From positions 7,424,001-7,488,000 of the forward strand of contig NC_132976.1 in NCBI RefSeq assembly GCF_047496725.1: 64,000 bases of DNA, written 5' to 3'. Shown here one piece after another: positions 1 through 14,912 of the stretch. Numbering within the stretch: the first letter of the stretch is position 1; each line of letters starts with the position of its first letter. The translations under genes and the position numbers were made by a program. The stretch is from Anoplolepis gracilipes (taxonomy: Eukaryota; Arthropoda; Insecta; Hymenoptera; Formicidae). Under the pieces are notes generated by a model that had not been told where the DNA came from, made no database searches, and saw only the letters and a list, made by a program, of their open reading frames with translations.

Positions 1-2202
1 ATAAATGTTTGTAGTTGAAATATAGTTAGTGTAGTATGTGCATTGATATGTATAATATTTTGAATAGTATTAAATAATGTTGTAGCAAAAATTAATTAAC
101 TTTTCAATCTTTGCGGATTGAATCTTTTCAAGAAAGACGATATGTTCTCCGAAGATAAAACCCATCTTCTTTTCTGTCACACGTTACATATGTGCAAAAT
201 CGTCGTGCGATTTTTGCAATCTTTTCAGTAGCGAATCGTCGATTTTATCCGATGCAGTCGCACATTGCGCTTTAAAATTCACGCGTCAACGGTCGATATC
301 GCGATGACATAGATATCTCGCCCAATAAGAGGAGTCTGCATACAAGAGATTCTACTACCCACCCACACGGACATTGATCCATTTCCGTGACGCATCTATG
401 GTATACAATTTCAGCCTTATAACCGGATATCCGTTTCTCGATTATTCCGGTCGAAGGATACTTCGCGAATTGTATTTGACTGTATTCATCGACATCTTAA
501 TGAGATAACAAGCTATTAACGAAGTAAATTAATCATGACATTCAAAATTAGTATCACGAGAATTTCGTAATTAAGTTTGCGCATAAATTGGTTTATGTTC
601 CAAGATGTCTAGAATTATTAATATATCTTGGAAGATACGATATTAGGACAAATCAATGAAAGGAAGACGAAAAGATATAAATAATTGATTGTTGTGCTAT
701 TTCATAATAGTGATATTATCTTTTATGCGTTTTTAAGTAATATTGTAGTCAATAAATTTATATGTACAAGGAAACTTTATTGAACAAGGTATATATATAT
801 ACAAGACAAGGGCTACGAAATAATTTTTTTTTCGATTTATTTATCATTTTGCTGATTTATGTATCATGTGCAATTTTCAGTTGAGCGTATTCATATTGTA
901 TTAGTGCTCATTTTCAAATGCTGTCGCATTTAGACTATTCGGTATAACATCGCGTAGAAATTCTCCTTTACATTACATTATTGTACGTTGAAACGTTTAA
1001 TTTCATTCTATTAATTAGTACTCCAGAACCGCGATTTTCACTCGATTTTCGTGGCGAAAGCCGAGAAGCCGCGCGTGAATGCTTCATAGTGCACAATTAA
1101 TGGGGACTTCTCTGACGGTCGGAAAGTGTAACGTACTACGTTTGAAGTTACTCGCATCCGCTCAATAGCGATTAGTTTTTAAAGCTTCATCATTTGTTGA
1201 TATATGTGGAAGAATACTTGTAATTCAATCTTTTGAAATCTACTCCGCGTCTGGATGGTAGTAGGTAGCAGTAGTAAAAGCGACAAATTTTTCCGACCGC
1301 GACATCTGCTGCGCTTCACTGCTGCAAGGATTTACAGGATCGCTTTAATAGACACCTTCTATATCCGTCAAGCCGATTGTTCCGCTTATCAGCGTTTATC
1401 GCGTGAATTATCAGTGTATATGAACGATCTGATAAATGAACGGATACACAAAGCACTTAGGTGATATAGATCCATATAACTGGTTTAATAGAATAATCCC
1501 AATAAATCCCAATGTTTTTTTATTTTTGCTCTTTTTAAAAATAATATACCGATATCAATTGAATAGAAAGTTATTTTTTGAATATAAAAATTAAAAATTT
1601 TGTTTTTGTACTTATCTAAATCTTATTTTTTCTGATTTACAATACACTATTTTCGAGAAGTTTTATCTTGATTTATTGATATAACCGTAATATTATATTG
1701 ATTATGATATAAAATATAAATTGTAATATCTTTTTAAGATGTAATAGATATTTAATGAAATCTTATTTATGAAAAGTAAAATTCTTTAAGGAGGTATCTT
1801 TATATACTTCATAAATCTTTTATATTCATTTATTACCTATTTCATGCGCTTAATTCTCCTATTATGCAATCTGGTCTATCATTTAAATAATTGCAATAGA
1901 TGAGATCGTGCCCTGTAATATAGAACGCGCACAATTTGCATGTCGAGAAGTCAGGCAGCTTTATAAACCCCCTCGTATTGTAATTCGTAACGTAATGCCT
2001 TGAAACAGCAGATGCACTTGATGTAAGTGGAATGCAACAGTGCGTATCACGCGGAGTACTCATTCCACGAATCATCATTCCATTCATCGGTGTTCGACTT
2101 GCAGAAGTTACGTCTGGAATTCGTACGTGGAAGCAGAGAATGCGCTTCAGTAAAGTTAGTTAAGGGCAGTGTGTATGACTTGTATTCGTCGTCAGTGTGC
2201 AG

Positions 2203-2224
2203 TATATATATATATATATATATA
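2203..2224. repeat. (TA)n microsatellite
   Basis: An uninterrupted run of 11 TA units in upstream non-coding DNA. Confidence 0.9.
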
Positions 2225-4882
2225 GATGCGGAAATATGCTTCTATAAAAATACGATACACGCAAAAGCAAATGAGCATGCAAAATAAAGTAAATAAAACA
2301 GGATGCTTATCTATTTGCTCCAGTTTTCTTAGCATAACAAAGAGCTTTATACTCGAGTCTTGCAGGAAGGCAATATCCGTACATTATAAATTATTGGTAA
2401 TATATTTGCATTTTGTATTAATTGTTGTACAATATTGTACAATGTAAATTAAAAATAAATTATATTTAATTCTCCATAGTTTACATTGAGGATTTCAAGG
2501 CACAGTCAAAATTTTAATCTGAAATTTCTTCGATCTCAAAAGGATTTAGAGTCCGGTTCCATCAACATTTGACTTAAAAATTTATTGGAATAATGTAGTA
2601 GACACTTTGAAAAATAATCCTAATTTTTATCCGATTTTTTGAAAGCCCAGAACAGCAAAGAAACCTGGGTTTAAGTTCAAAGACCCAGTGTGCCTATGGA
2701 TGATAAGAAAAAACACATGTGCCTGCGGAGGGTTAAAAGACATCGTTAAAATTATATTTTTAACGGATATCTTTGTGATATACTGCTAGATAAAACTTTT
2801 TTTTAACGACGACTTTTTTTTATATTAAGTTTTTTATTAAAAAAATAAGCAAATACAAATCTGTGGGATTAAAAGAAAAGAAAAAAATATTTTGTCACAA
2901 TATATTAAAATAAAATTGATAGAGATTAGCAAAGTTTCACCAAAGTTTTCACTGAAACTGTGACGAATTATCAAAGCACTCTAGCCGGAAATTACATTTT
3001 TATGCGCGTTATCGACTGGATTATTACATAGCGGGCATACCATATGCAGTGGCATGGTTCTCGTCTCTTTGGAGCGCTGGTATGGCGATTATGCCCATGC
3101 ATATACGTGTAACATACCAAAAGGTATGGTATTCGGGTCATTTATGGAAATTTGATAGAAAATAAGTGCAAGTATCTTATCAGCTATTCATATTACTTTC
3201 GTGTTGCGAAATTATGTAGAGCTCGTGTCGCAAGAAATTCCAAGTTGTTGACCCCGATTTTCTAAGATAAAAAAAGCATCATAAATCTCTCAAGGTCATT
3301 ATTAAAACAACTTCTAATAAAATACTCTCGTTGACGATAGTGATGGTAATTTCTCAAATATACAAAAGAAAAAAAGTGGAAATTAATTTTTTTAGGAGAA
3401 TTTATGAATCGTATATATCACAATTGATATAAAGAGATAAATAAAAAGCCAATATTTGAGTTTACGGCAAGTTAAAAAAGTTTTGATTTGTAGTAGAGTT
3501 TAATAAACATAGAACCATACATGTCGAGAAGGAGGAATTATAGCTCGATTGGTTAATAAATTTTGTCGAAAATTTCGGTTTACGATGATGAATTGCCGTG
3601 TATAATAATACCACATTTTCAGACAAACGGGCACTGAAGCCGAAACTTACGCGTCACAAAATTCGCGAATCCTCGCGATAATTGGTTGTACCGATTATCC
3701 TTCCGTTCTCGTGTGTCCTGGGTTTCATTATATTATACTACGAGCGTAATAGTGCGCACTAAACGCACGCGCGGCAACAAAGCTATTTTAATGAAATTGC
3801 TAAATTTGATCGGCCGTGCCCGTATTTATCCACAAGTCGGTTACGCAAATGCTGAAGCGCGCGCGTTATTGAACACAGCGGTCAGATTCGGTTAAAATGT
3901 CATACTCTTCCGTACGCCCATAATCAATGTGCATTGCGTTTCCGGATACGGATTATATCGAACATGTAGCGAGCAGCTGCGTCTCCATAAAAAACCATTC
4001 CTCCATCAGGAGAGAAATTAGACTTATTGACGAAAACGCGTAACATTTACCGATGATTGTCACAGATCGCATTATTGAACCATCATCGAGATATAATAAT
4101 GTCAACACAGTTTCAAGATTAGTTTAATCCTTTGATCGTCGCATGTTAATTCGATCGGCGTAACATTGCGCCCTTATCATGTAGATGGACACAGCTGTGC
4201 ATCTCTAAACACTCAGTTTATTATCCGTTTATCCTTGGAAATTGCCGCCAAATGAGAAATATTATTTATATAAACTAGTGTATTGTACACACAGTCATAT
4301 AAGAGTTATTTAATAATTGCCTTCAAATTAATTAAGAATATCATCTGTTTATATAAATTTTTCTATTTTATTTGTTTGTACAACTAAAAGTGTGTAGTGT
4401 ATCTTAAAATAATACATAATAACTTATTTAATACGTAATTATATACGTAATAACATTATCTAAAAAATTTTACATGATACAAACAAAACTTTTATTATTG
4501 TAAATGTATATATTCGTACTCGTAATTAAGTCCGCGAGCGACTTACAAAAAGTTTCAATTAAATAATGAATTTAATTAGAAGTAAAGTGCCTCCACAAGG
4601 ATAATAGAGAATGTTGTTTAGGCGATACTTTGTTCGCCAAACCATGCAGCCTCGGTAAGTCGTACTTTCTCGTTCGAGGGTTAACGAGTGAGGATATTCA
4701 AGATACTCAGAGAGGTTGCTTCGCTCACGAATTCCGCCCTCGTATCCGCGACGACGTGAGCGTCGCTTTTTTTCGTCTCATCGAAGACTAAAGGGGGAAT
4801 GAGGATTCCATTGCATGGAATTAATTAAATAAATGGTAGGCGCCGGTGTTCATTGAAACGACGGAAGAACGCAATCGACGCC

Positions 4883-4905
4883 AGGAAGGAAGGAAGGAAG
4901 GAAGG
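4883..4905. repeat. (AGGA)n microsatellite
   Basis: About six GGAA-type tetranucleotide units in a CpG-richer patch upstream of the gene. Confidence 0.85.
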
Positions 4906-7900
4906 TATAGAGAAGTATGGCCTTCGAGGTTTCCCTCGTTCTTACACTGCCATCTTGTCACTCCAATCTTCCATTCGTAGTAGTTCTCCGAGTTCATTAA
5001 CTTCTCTTACAATAATATTATTAGCCGACATATTTAATACGGTTAGGTATTATAAATATTACAGCGTACTGAAATACTAAATTAAATTCCTACTGCGCAG
5101 AGATGTAATTTGACTGTATTAGTCATTTAATTTTGATAGTCATATTAATTTACGGAACTAATATATGTAATAATTCTCACAGGGATGAATCTTGATAAAT
5201 TTCCAATTTCTTATTCAGTGCTACAAGAAAATATTTCTCTGGTTTTAGCGTGTTCAAAACTTCTTTACTGCAATAATTAGGAGTTATGGCAAGGATGAAC
5301 AGGAACTAAAAAATTCATGGAAATGAATACGAAGGGTTTTACCTAACTTTTAATGTGTTCCATGTCGACATAACGTCCATATTTCTCGGACAAAAATTAA
5401 ATTCTGTGGCATAAATTTAAAAGTACTGAATTTCCAGGTAGTTGGCACGGGCACCTTAATACATTAAATATATTATTATACATATCTGCGTGTTTTGTTT
5501 TAGTTCTAGTCTCGCGGTAATATTAATTTCTTGTAAAATATTTCTTTGAACTTTGTGGCTTAAAATTGTTTTCATTGTGGATTCTATCATTAAAATTTAA
5601 CGTCGCAGTCAACGCTCTTGAAGGAATCATCGATTATTTGTAATCGTTTCAACGGACAAGATGTTAAAGCTCTATGCGCTATTGGTCTTTAATTTCGCGA
5701 TTATTCATTCAACTGCGATCTGAATCAGAGACACTCTCTTTAGTTTCAAACTTTCCTTCAGTTTCTTCCTATCTGCGTCCTTCGCCTGTTCCCTTTTCTG
5801 TATTTCTTCTCCGTGCCGCTCATTATCGTAATAGAGAATAATTTCTTAGAGCTCGGTTGTGACGGCTTACAAGACCGATTCGTCCACGAGATTGAGGTCG
5901 TCTCGAATCGAATACAAAAGATAAAGAAAGAACAGAGAGTGATAGCAAAGAGGGAGAGGGTATTCCACGGAAATTGCGGAATAACGATCCCTGGGGATAT
6001 AAGGGGCGGGAAAGTATTTCGTTACCCTTCTCGGGTTTCTCACAATTTCTTCGTATTTTTAGATCGACGTCTATTAGTCGCATTCTGCTGGTGTAAAAAC
6101 TCCTTTTGTTCGTTCGCACGTCAATAATGCGATTTTAATTATTTATTTTGCTTTGTACATTGTGAACATATTTTTTCGATTATAATGAACTATGAAAACG
6201 AGGAAAAAGAGGCAAGCAAAGATATATAACTCAATTATGTATTAAATATTATTTATCGAATTAAAATTAAAATCAATTTATCGAAAATATTAAGAATTTT
6301 TTCTCGTATTGCATATAAATGTCAATGAAACTTTTTATAAAAATTATTTTATACAAATTATGATTTCTCTTTATTTTTAAGATTAATCTAATTAATAGTA
6401 TTACATCATATTAGCAAATAATCTCTTGATGTTTTGATTTTAAACGCGTCAAAATACGTATAAAAATATTGAAAATAAAACTAATATTTATTTTGTTATT
6501 TACTATGATTTTAATGCTTCAAAGATTATTTCGTAAAATAATTTGATAAGTATCTCGCGAGTATAGTCTACGATAAATATTTTTCTCTTTTTGAAATAAT
6601 TAGCTATAAATCATAGCTATTTGCCGACAACAATTAGTTTCAATGCTCTGTCACTCTAGTCGAAGAAACAGCCTCTGGCTCGCACACGTTCGAGAAACTT
6701 TCCAACCGTGTTATTCAATCCCTTGATGAGCACGATTAAGAGACTTTTCCAAGCTTAACTTTGAACCGCAAGCTAGTCAAAGAGGCGTTTTGATCTGCCT
6801 ACAACAAGTTTGCCTTGTCCTCCCTCTCTCTCTCTCTCTTTTTCTTCTCCCTTCATCACTTTAATAACTTTCTCGCTCTCGCATTGGAACCCTACCATTT
6901 CTAAGCAACATGCCTTTTCTAAAATTAGTATAATTGACTACAATTCTGACTGGAATTAAAGTTGGGGATAAGATTATTTCTGTTCTCCCTATCTCATCCC
7001 TTGGGCGTCGCGCAACGCTTCGTCTTTTCTCTCTTAAAACCGAGATATAATAAAATGTAAAGTCAGATATAATAATGAAGGAAGGATATATTTTTTTTTA
7101 ACTGCAATTCTCAAAAACTACAATCTAGATGTCATAAATATTGATATTTCTGTATGTGATTTTATCCTATAAAACTTAATTAGGATCGATAATTAGAAAA
7201 GTCAATCTAAATTCTGTTGATTTTTTATAAATATTTTTTCTATTTTAATTTAACAATATGACGATGTGATGAGTAAATAGACATATAAAATTTAACATAT
7301 TCTTGTTTTCTGATGAAAGTAAAAGTAAAAAAATTCTTGTTATGATATAAGAGACTTTAAAACTTTCCAGTTTTCTGTATAGATACATATTTACACATTA
7401 CTCATAGAAGTATGAAGTTAACAATTTCTGTTTCAAAAAACTTCTTACTCTTATTTCGGTGACTACGACGAATGTTTATTGTTAACGTGAATAATGGAAA
7501 TCTGTATCAGTCTGTCGTGGAAGTACTTGTGTAAATTCATCGCGACATATCGAATTGAATGAATGAAATAGATTCGCGTATACATCATTCATCTGCTTCA
7601 TTCTTTAATCATATCTGCTTTGCGACTTTTATTATCTCTTTGTTTTTTATTCATATTTATCTTTTTGTCCATTGATAACGTCGCTTGCATCTCATTTTCT
7701 TGCTACTAATTTACCTTATTGCGATATTTCATTGCGTTATCGTCGTCACAGTACAAATACGCAAAGGTAGTTGACGGAAACAAGTCAAGTTATAAGTTAC
7801 TTGCATACTTTTCTTGTTACGTTTTGTTGAAAACACGTAACTTGCTATTTGACTTGCTTCCCTATTGGCTTTATGTAAACTCCGTTTCGTTTCACCGCGA

Positions 7901-10900
7901 ATACATGAAGCCAGTAGAAAGACGAATCAAGTAACAAACTACTTGTTCAGCTTCTCTGTTGCCTTTTGTTGAACTTTGTTCGAAACCAACACGAGTCGCG
8001 ATAGATTCGCCATCTTCCATATCGTGTGAGAGTCCCCAATTACGCCGAGTAGCTTGTATTCCATCGAAAGACCCTGCATCCTTGCGGATTAATGCGCGTT
8101 ATTACTGCTTGAGACGTTTGTCTCGACGTACAAGTAAATGTCTGCCATGGGACTTGCTGGTGCCGCGCGAGGTTATCTCGGAGCTCTTTTCATTTCCACC
8201 ACGGGTCGAGAGAAGGTAGCAACGAAATAATGACGCCGTTCCCCGACACAGCCACGGAGCTCGTTTTTCTCTTAACGAGAAACGCGCCTTCGTTATCCCG
8301 CTCGGGATGAAACGCCAACAAACGAATCTTGCTTTCCATTTCGGTAATCTTTTAGTTCTTTTGCAAAGAGAATCTTTATCGTTGGAGCATTCTTTGTAAT
8401 TCAATGCGACTGTTCAAACGGTAATTTCTTATTCACACAAAACCATAATTCTTTAAAATTTCTTCGTAAAATTGTATGTCTCATCCATAAGTCATGCCAA
8501 ATCATCATTTTTGCAATTAAAAATATACAAAAACATTAAAAAATGTACTTGCGTATTTATGAATAATTACTATGAAACAATAGATAACAAAAAAAAAAAA
8601 AAAAGAAAACTATATATATATCTATTTAGTTAGTTTATATGCACAATATATGCATATGTATAATAATGTATAAAGTTCTTAAAACGTATTGTTCTAATTG
8701 TTTTATAATAAATTCCAAAAGAAATAATTTAAAAAACTTAAGAATATCAAATCAAAAATAAATAGGAGCATAACTATTAATGATAACGATTAGTGTTCGT
8801 TGAATTAGAAGCAAAAAGGCAAGGCAGTTGTGGCTCGTTCTCTTGTTTTTGCCAGAAGAGTTTCTCGCCAAAGCAGCCCTTGGAAACTGATTAAAAGCCC
8901 TTTGAAAAGTTTCTTGATTAAAAAGTCCTCAAATACGGGACACGAGTTATTGAACATGAAAGTTTCCATGCAAAAATGAAGAAATTTTCAGCTTCTTGAG
9001 ATTTAAATTTGTATTTTGATGTCTATCATAAACATTCAAACGATTCAAAGCACACTTTTTTAAATTTTGTTTTTTTTTTCTAATAATTCAATAGTTTTTA
9101 ATATGACACAAAATATTTTTTATCGATTTGGCATAATACAATTTCTGCTCATAGCTCTATTTATCTTTATTTACTCATATTAAATGCAATCACAAATTTT
9201 ATATACATTTATTGGATTCTGTTTAAAATAAAATATTTATTAAATATTATTTTGTTTGCTAAAAAGTATAAGCAGCAAAATATTTGTTAATTCTAAAATT
9301 ATTAAAAATTATATTTTTAAAAGCTATTTTTGTTGAACATAAATAAGCTGTTTTGTTTTATAACATACAAATATTGCTTAAATATAATACAATTTTAAGA
9401 AGAAAGAGAGGGAGAGAGAGATAGAAAAAAGGAAATGAGAATAACTATTCAAATGCTGAAACTGCAGCAAGTGAAACGTTTTAAACTACTTTCGTGGAAC
9501 AAAAGCGTATAATTGATGCAAACTCCCAAGCGGAGAAGTTTGTTGCAAGGGTAAAAGCGGATGGCCGAATCTGTCTGATCTACAGAACTGTTGAAAATGG
9601 AACAAACGGCGCGTGCCAAGTTTCCTTTTATACGTCGAAATAAAATTAAAGAGCAACGTCTGTGATACTCGAAACAACATTAAGTCGGTCATTGACGCGA
9701 GTACACGGTCTAGTGACTAAATCTTTGGACATGAGTTTAGGAAATCTGCCTAGGCAACGAAGAAACGCGTCAGCAGGAAACTGACTCTGCGCCGCTTGTC
9801 TGACTCTTGGTTTAAGAGAGGAAAGGATCAAAAAGGATAGGTATCTCTTCTAGCGAGAATTTGCTGCTTCCATTAACGCAACAGCCAATCAAGAGAGACT
9901 TGGGAATAAACATTTGCCAGTTAAAAATGGAATACCATTAGTGCATCGAGTGCTTTGCAGTGCCCAGCGATTCGAAAAGCGGTCTATAACAGGTCGCCAT
10001 TTTTTTAGATATTTAATTGGACAATAATCAAAAAAAAATTTTACCTTTATAAACGAAAACGCACCAATGCGCAAACGACTTCGGCCGCATCCTAGGAGAA
10101 GAAGTTTCGATCCAAGAACTTTCGAAACGGAACGAGGTTCAAACTAAGTACATAAAGCACGAGCTCGATAAATAAGTAGCACGGCCAGAATTCTCTAACT
10201 CGGACAATAAATTCCACACTGTTACAAATACCTCCCTTGCGCTTCACGCTTGCTCGCAGTTCACTTTCGACTTGTCTCTTAATTAATTAAAAGTTACAAT
10301 AGGTATTTCGCGATTATTCACGATTCATACCATACCGTCTCTCTTATGACAATTATTAGAAATATTTCAACACTTGTTGACATACTGAGAAAATTGCATA
10401 TCGTACTAAAAATTATTCCATTTAAAGATTCCTTTAATTTAATTTTATTCTAGCGTAGTATATTCGTTCTACATAACCATTTATCATTGCATTATACAAA
10501 TAATAAATCTGAACTTATTTATAAATTTCAGCTTGATGTATAAAATAAAATCACTCAAGTTTACAACGATATCTCGTATGTTGTTCTTGGATTAAGACAA
10601 AATACCAAGGATATATCTTGGGGATACACGACCATCAATCGGATCACGATTCAACAACGCCAGCAAGATTAAATACGACGAAGCAATGGTCGCGTCCACT
10701 CGCAACAAGAATCAGACGCAAATCGCGAATTATCGTTGAAACTCGTATCCACGCGTCAACAAACGAGCGTTAGTTACGTCTGTTCGCTAATATTGACGTA
10801 GCATTAATACTGCAAACCGTGATCTATTATTCCATTAAACAAGATTTCACTCGACGGAACGTTTAGGAACGAGCACAATAATTTCTGGCTTATTCGATCA

Positions 10901-12066
10901 CAAGGCACTCTTGCCGCGCAAAAGCCTTGCGAACTTCTCCACACTACGTTCTGTGAATATCTATCGGCACTACTGGCTGGCTTTCAGGAAACTTTTTCCG
11001 AAGCCCGAGTTTAAATTGAAAACGAACTCTAGCGAATAAAATTATTTGTCGCGCGACAGAAATTTCCCGAACGTGCCAAGACAATGGTAAAAGTATATAA
11101 GCATGTTAATGATTCAAACGTAAAACGGGGACTATCGACAGGTGGATTGATGACGTTAATCAACTCAAATTCAAAACGTTGAATGTTTCGACGCGCATTA
11201 CTTACCTATTAGAGAATAGCAACGTAGCATGGTTCAACCTTCGTGTTCGTTGGGGAAATTTAATGGAGTAAAATAAAAATTTATTCGTTTATTGTGTCGA
11301 GCAGAGTCGATTGGTAAATTGAATAGCGGGATATTTTAAACTTTTATTCACAGAGAACGGAAAGCAAATTTCCGCGCGCTAAATGAAATTCGTCTGGCGT
11401 TTGCATCGCACGCAATGTGATTACTCGGATAAATAGCTGATTCATTACAATTACAGCTTTAAATGAGAACGCGCAAGTAAAACGGCATTCCAATATGCGT
11501 TAGGTTCTTTCAGCAAAAGTAAAAAAATACAAAAAAGTAGAAGACCCATAGAGCTTAAAAGATTGAATAAAATCATTCGCTATTAAATGCTTTTATAAAA
11601 AAAATTAACATTATTTTATTACAACATAAAACATTTTGCTACACTTGGTTCAATTAAATATTATAGTAATTAATATTTAAAAAAATTAAGTGTTTTGTAC
11701 GAAATGTATAATGGCACATTTATTTAAATGTTACACAATTATTAAAGATATATTTTTACATAATTAATGGATTTTTAATGATCGTAGTTTGTTTATTAAT
11801 ATTTATGTTGATGATAATATAAATATATAAAAATTTATTTATATATACATATTGTTGTAGTTATTGTCTAACACAATATTGTGTTTACCATTTTTCCATA
11901 TTTTTGCTCTCCAAAATGTATACTAAAAAACATTTACATGTTTATTATATAAATAAATAACACTGAAATGTGTAATATTTTTTATAAAATTATTTCAATG
12001 GAATAAAATTATTACAATGGAATATCATTATAAGTCATATAACATACAAATAAAGTCTAGCATCAG

Positions 12067-12096
12067 ATATACATATGTATATATACATATGTATAT
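12067..12096. repeat. Perfect 30-bp palindrome
   Basis: The sequence is its own reverse complement over 30 bp and consists of two ATACATATGTAT units joined by TATATA-type bases. Its low complexity makes function doubtful, but a perfect palindrome of this length can form a cruciform. Confidence 0.8.
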
Positions 12097-14814
12097 TTGC
12101 AATGATTCAGTCAGCAATTCTATCATTATGTGCTTTTCTGTCATGGACCAGCGAGGCAAATAAAAAAGGGTTTTCAATTAATGCTATCAGTAACATTTGT
12201 TTATTTAATCCAGAGGATTTGATATAAATAATAATTGCCGAAGTAACGTGCAATACTGATTGCTCTCAAATCGAAATGTGCAGAATTATATTTTTAAAAT
12301 TTTTTATAAAAAACGCGTAAATACAGTCTGATATGAAAAAAAACAACATGGTAAAATTGTATGAAAAAATATTAAATAAATTTTCATTATTGCAATTAAA
12401 TTGAAAATAATGTGTGAAAAAGAAAAATATCATTTTTAAGGACTTTATAATATTATTTACATTTCTCTGCTATGAAATTTAAATTATTATATATCGCATT
12501 ATATCAAAATTATAAAAAATGTGAATATTTTCCACTTATTCCTTACTGTCACTGATTGCCTTAATGATAAATATTACAAGCAACTTATACATTTGATTTC
12601 ACACTAATTATACGCTTAGATTATAGAACAAACGAGCGGGCAGAGAAAAACATGTGTGACTGACATTAATATAAATAATTCTTGCGCAATAATTCTTTGA
12701 TACGATATTGCGATGATTTATTGAGGTTATCTTCCATATTGCACTTTTACATTTTATGGCAAATAAAACATTAATGGTCCAATTAATACGATTAACGCCA
12801 ACCAGAGTAACAGTTGCAAGAAACGAACGTGTTTTCCCAGATTCCGCGGATTGGTCAATCAATATAAACAGATCGTATAATTGTGCGTTACGCAATTCTC
12901 GGATAAATAAGAGTGTTACATGATACGATTTATCTCTTGCTCGTCACGAAATGTAATACATTAATTCTTAAAGGAACAGTGACTTACGCAATCTCGACTC
13001 GTTAGCGTCGAATAACGCTGCCATCCATTAGTCTTGCCTTCCCCATTTTCGAACTTTGATAAAAGTTCGTTTGAGAGTGGAAAGTTCGGTGTGTATAGTT
13101 CTCTAGAATATTTAATCACACATTCATATTATATGAGTTTGAAAAAGAATTTTAAGAAATCGTCTCGTTGTTTTAGTTTGTATTGTTAATAGTGATATGA
13201 CTTGTTATATAATTATAAATTGGCAAATATACATATAAAGGATTTAAAATATTCAGTTAAGATACTTCTATTTGCCTATTGATGAATTTTAATTTAATTG
13301 AAATCAACTAAAACAAAGTTGATTTGTAAAACAACAATTTTTTTTGAGAGTCATATATTTTTCAACTTCTTGCAATTTTCATTTTAATCGATCAATATCA
13401 AATATCTTTCAAAATATTGTTAAAAAGTCGAATACTCTCAAATTACATAAAAAAGACAGCTTTGTTGTTTTATATCTCTGAATTAATTCTCTCACAGTTC
13501 TTTAATTTTCAGTCACAACTTAAAAGCATTGATCATGTTTGACAATTTCATCGTTGGAACGAACAATCTTATTTGTGAACCTCAAATATTTACGTTGATC
13601 ATGGGTAATGTGCGCGTGATATTTATCGATTCTGAATAATTTTAAAATATTGTGTGATGTCGACAATTTTGTCGCGAGAATCAAAGTGCTGACGACATAC
13701 TTTGACGTTACGAACAACGCGAAATTAGCGGCGGCGTGTCAGCGATTCTCCGTTTCTATAGTTGTATAGTTGTACAGTTTTCCAGAGAGAGGGTGATATC
13801 CCCGTCTCTCATTTTCGCCACGTTCCATGACGTGAATTTATCGCTCGTGCAACGTGTAACATTGAGCTTTTCGCTGGTCGGACGGCACCCTACCTCGCAA
13901 AATTGTTTTGCGCTTCAAAAAACGTGCGGTATCGCGCTCATCTGATGCATCGCACCAAACAACGCTGCATTGCTGGAACAAATACTATGTGATGCACATA
14001 TGCATTTCGTGCACAACTTTCAATGAATTAAATAGAATATACATATATCCCGCGTATGCACGTTGTCGAAATTTGTTTGTGTACTTTGAATTGTCAGCTT
14101 TAGTTTAATCTTTAATTTACATCTCTTGTATTATTTGATTAATTTTTATTGTTCTTAAATCTCAATATGATATATTGTTTGATATCTATTGATACTGTTT
14201 TTCTAAATTTCAATATTTTATTTATTAATTTTATAATATTAAATGGATACATTTATAGTTGAATTGATACTTAAAAAAAATAATAGTTAGGTTTTTTATC
14301 TTTTAGTTTTGTCGACAAATATTCTATTTAACAACAGTACATTCAAAAATTTACACTTTGTAATATTTAATTAAATCCAATAAGTAAACTTGATATTAAT
14401 ATATATATTATGGATTTTATCACTGTGATTAAGATTGGAAAAGTAGTTTAATCAGAGAGCTGTTTGCGTCATGAAATACATGTAAAATATAAATGTCATC
14501 GTAATAAAAATTTGTTAAATTCAACGAACATGCCAATGTCCCGCTAGCTCGCAGGCAAAATTTAACTGCAGATTAGATTACGCGTTACGTTTTCATATGC
14601 ACATCTGTAGGGGGATGAAAATCTTGTTTTCTTCACCGTGTACCTCTTACGGTGCTCACATTGCCGGCCGAGTTTTCGGTGCATGAAATGAAGTTCTCTA
14701 CGCGCGAATAAAATTCCATCCTAGATACACCGTAAACGCATTGACATAGTAAAAGCGAAGATATATGCGTCGTAAGTCTAATGTTGCGACATAAACTGAA
14801 TGTTTCTTTTCCAG

Positions 14815-14912
14815 GAGGACTTGGAACCTCGCGAAGATGCGGGACCGGCTCTCGTGGTACATGGTCTTCCTGATCCTGCCGACAATTCTCTTGGCCAGGT
14901 CGCTCGATAAAG
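14815..14912 (+). CDS. dpr12: Dpr gene coding exon 1: 5' UTR tail, start codon and signal peptide
   Basis: The coding part begins at the ATG at 14837, which has an A at -3, and gives 25 complete codons plus one base (phase 1). It ends at 14912 before a consensus GTGAGT donor. The peptide is a classic signal sequence: charged start MRDR, hydrophobic core about residues 7-19 (WYMVFLILPTILL), then a small residue (A20) near the likely cleavage site. This directs the receptor into the secretory pathway. A pyrimidine-rich stretch ending in CAG at 14812-14814 looks like a splice acceptor 22 bases before the ATG, so an untranslated exon probably lies upstream. The frame stays open between 14816 and the ATG, so a longer N-terminus cannot be excluded, but the signal peptide favours this ATG. 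The exon is too short to be found as an isolated ORF; its support comes from the signal peptide, the donor and the phase match with exon 2. Confidence 0.8.

Larger units (their letters stand above)
1..14814. other. Non-coding sequence upstream of the first coding exon
   Basis: No supportable gene was seen. The stretch is mostly AT-rich with stop codons in all frames. CpG-richer patches lie near 4620-4830, 5800-6060, 7950-8340, 9480-10190, 10580-11430, 13730-13960 and 14560-14720. Because exon 1 starts with a splice acceptor, part or all of this may be a 5' UTR intron, and the true first exon and promoter may lie in one of these patches or left of the window. I could not identify a convincing TATA or initiator element. 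Open frames on both strands at 5813-6127 and 7959-8404 sit in CpG-rich patches and show no recognisable protein. Confidence 0.6.
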
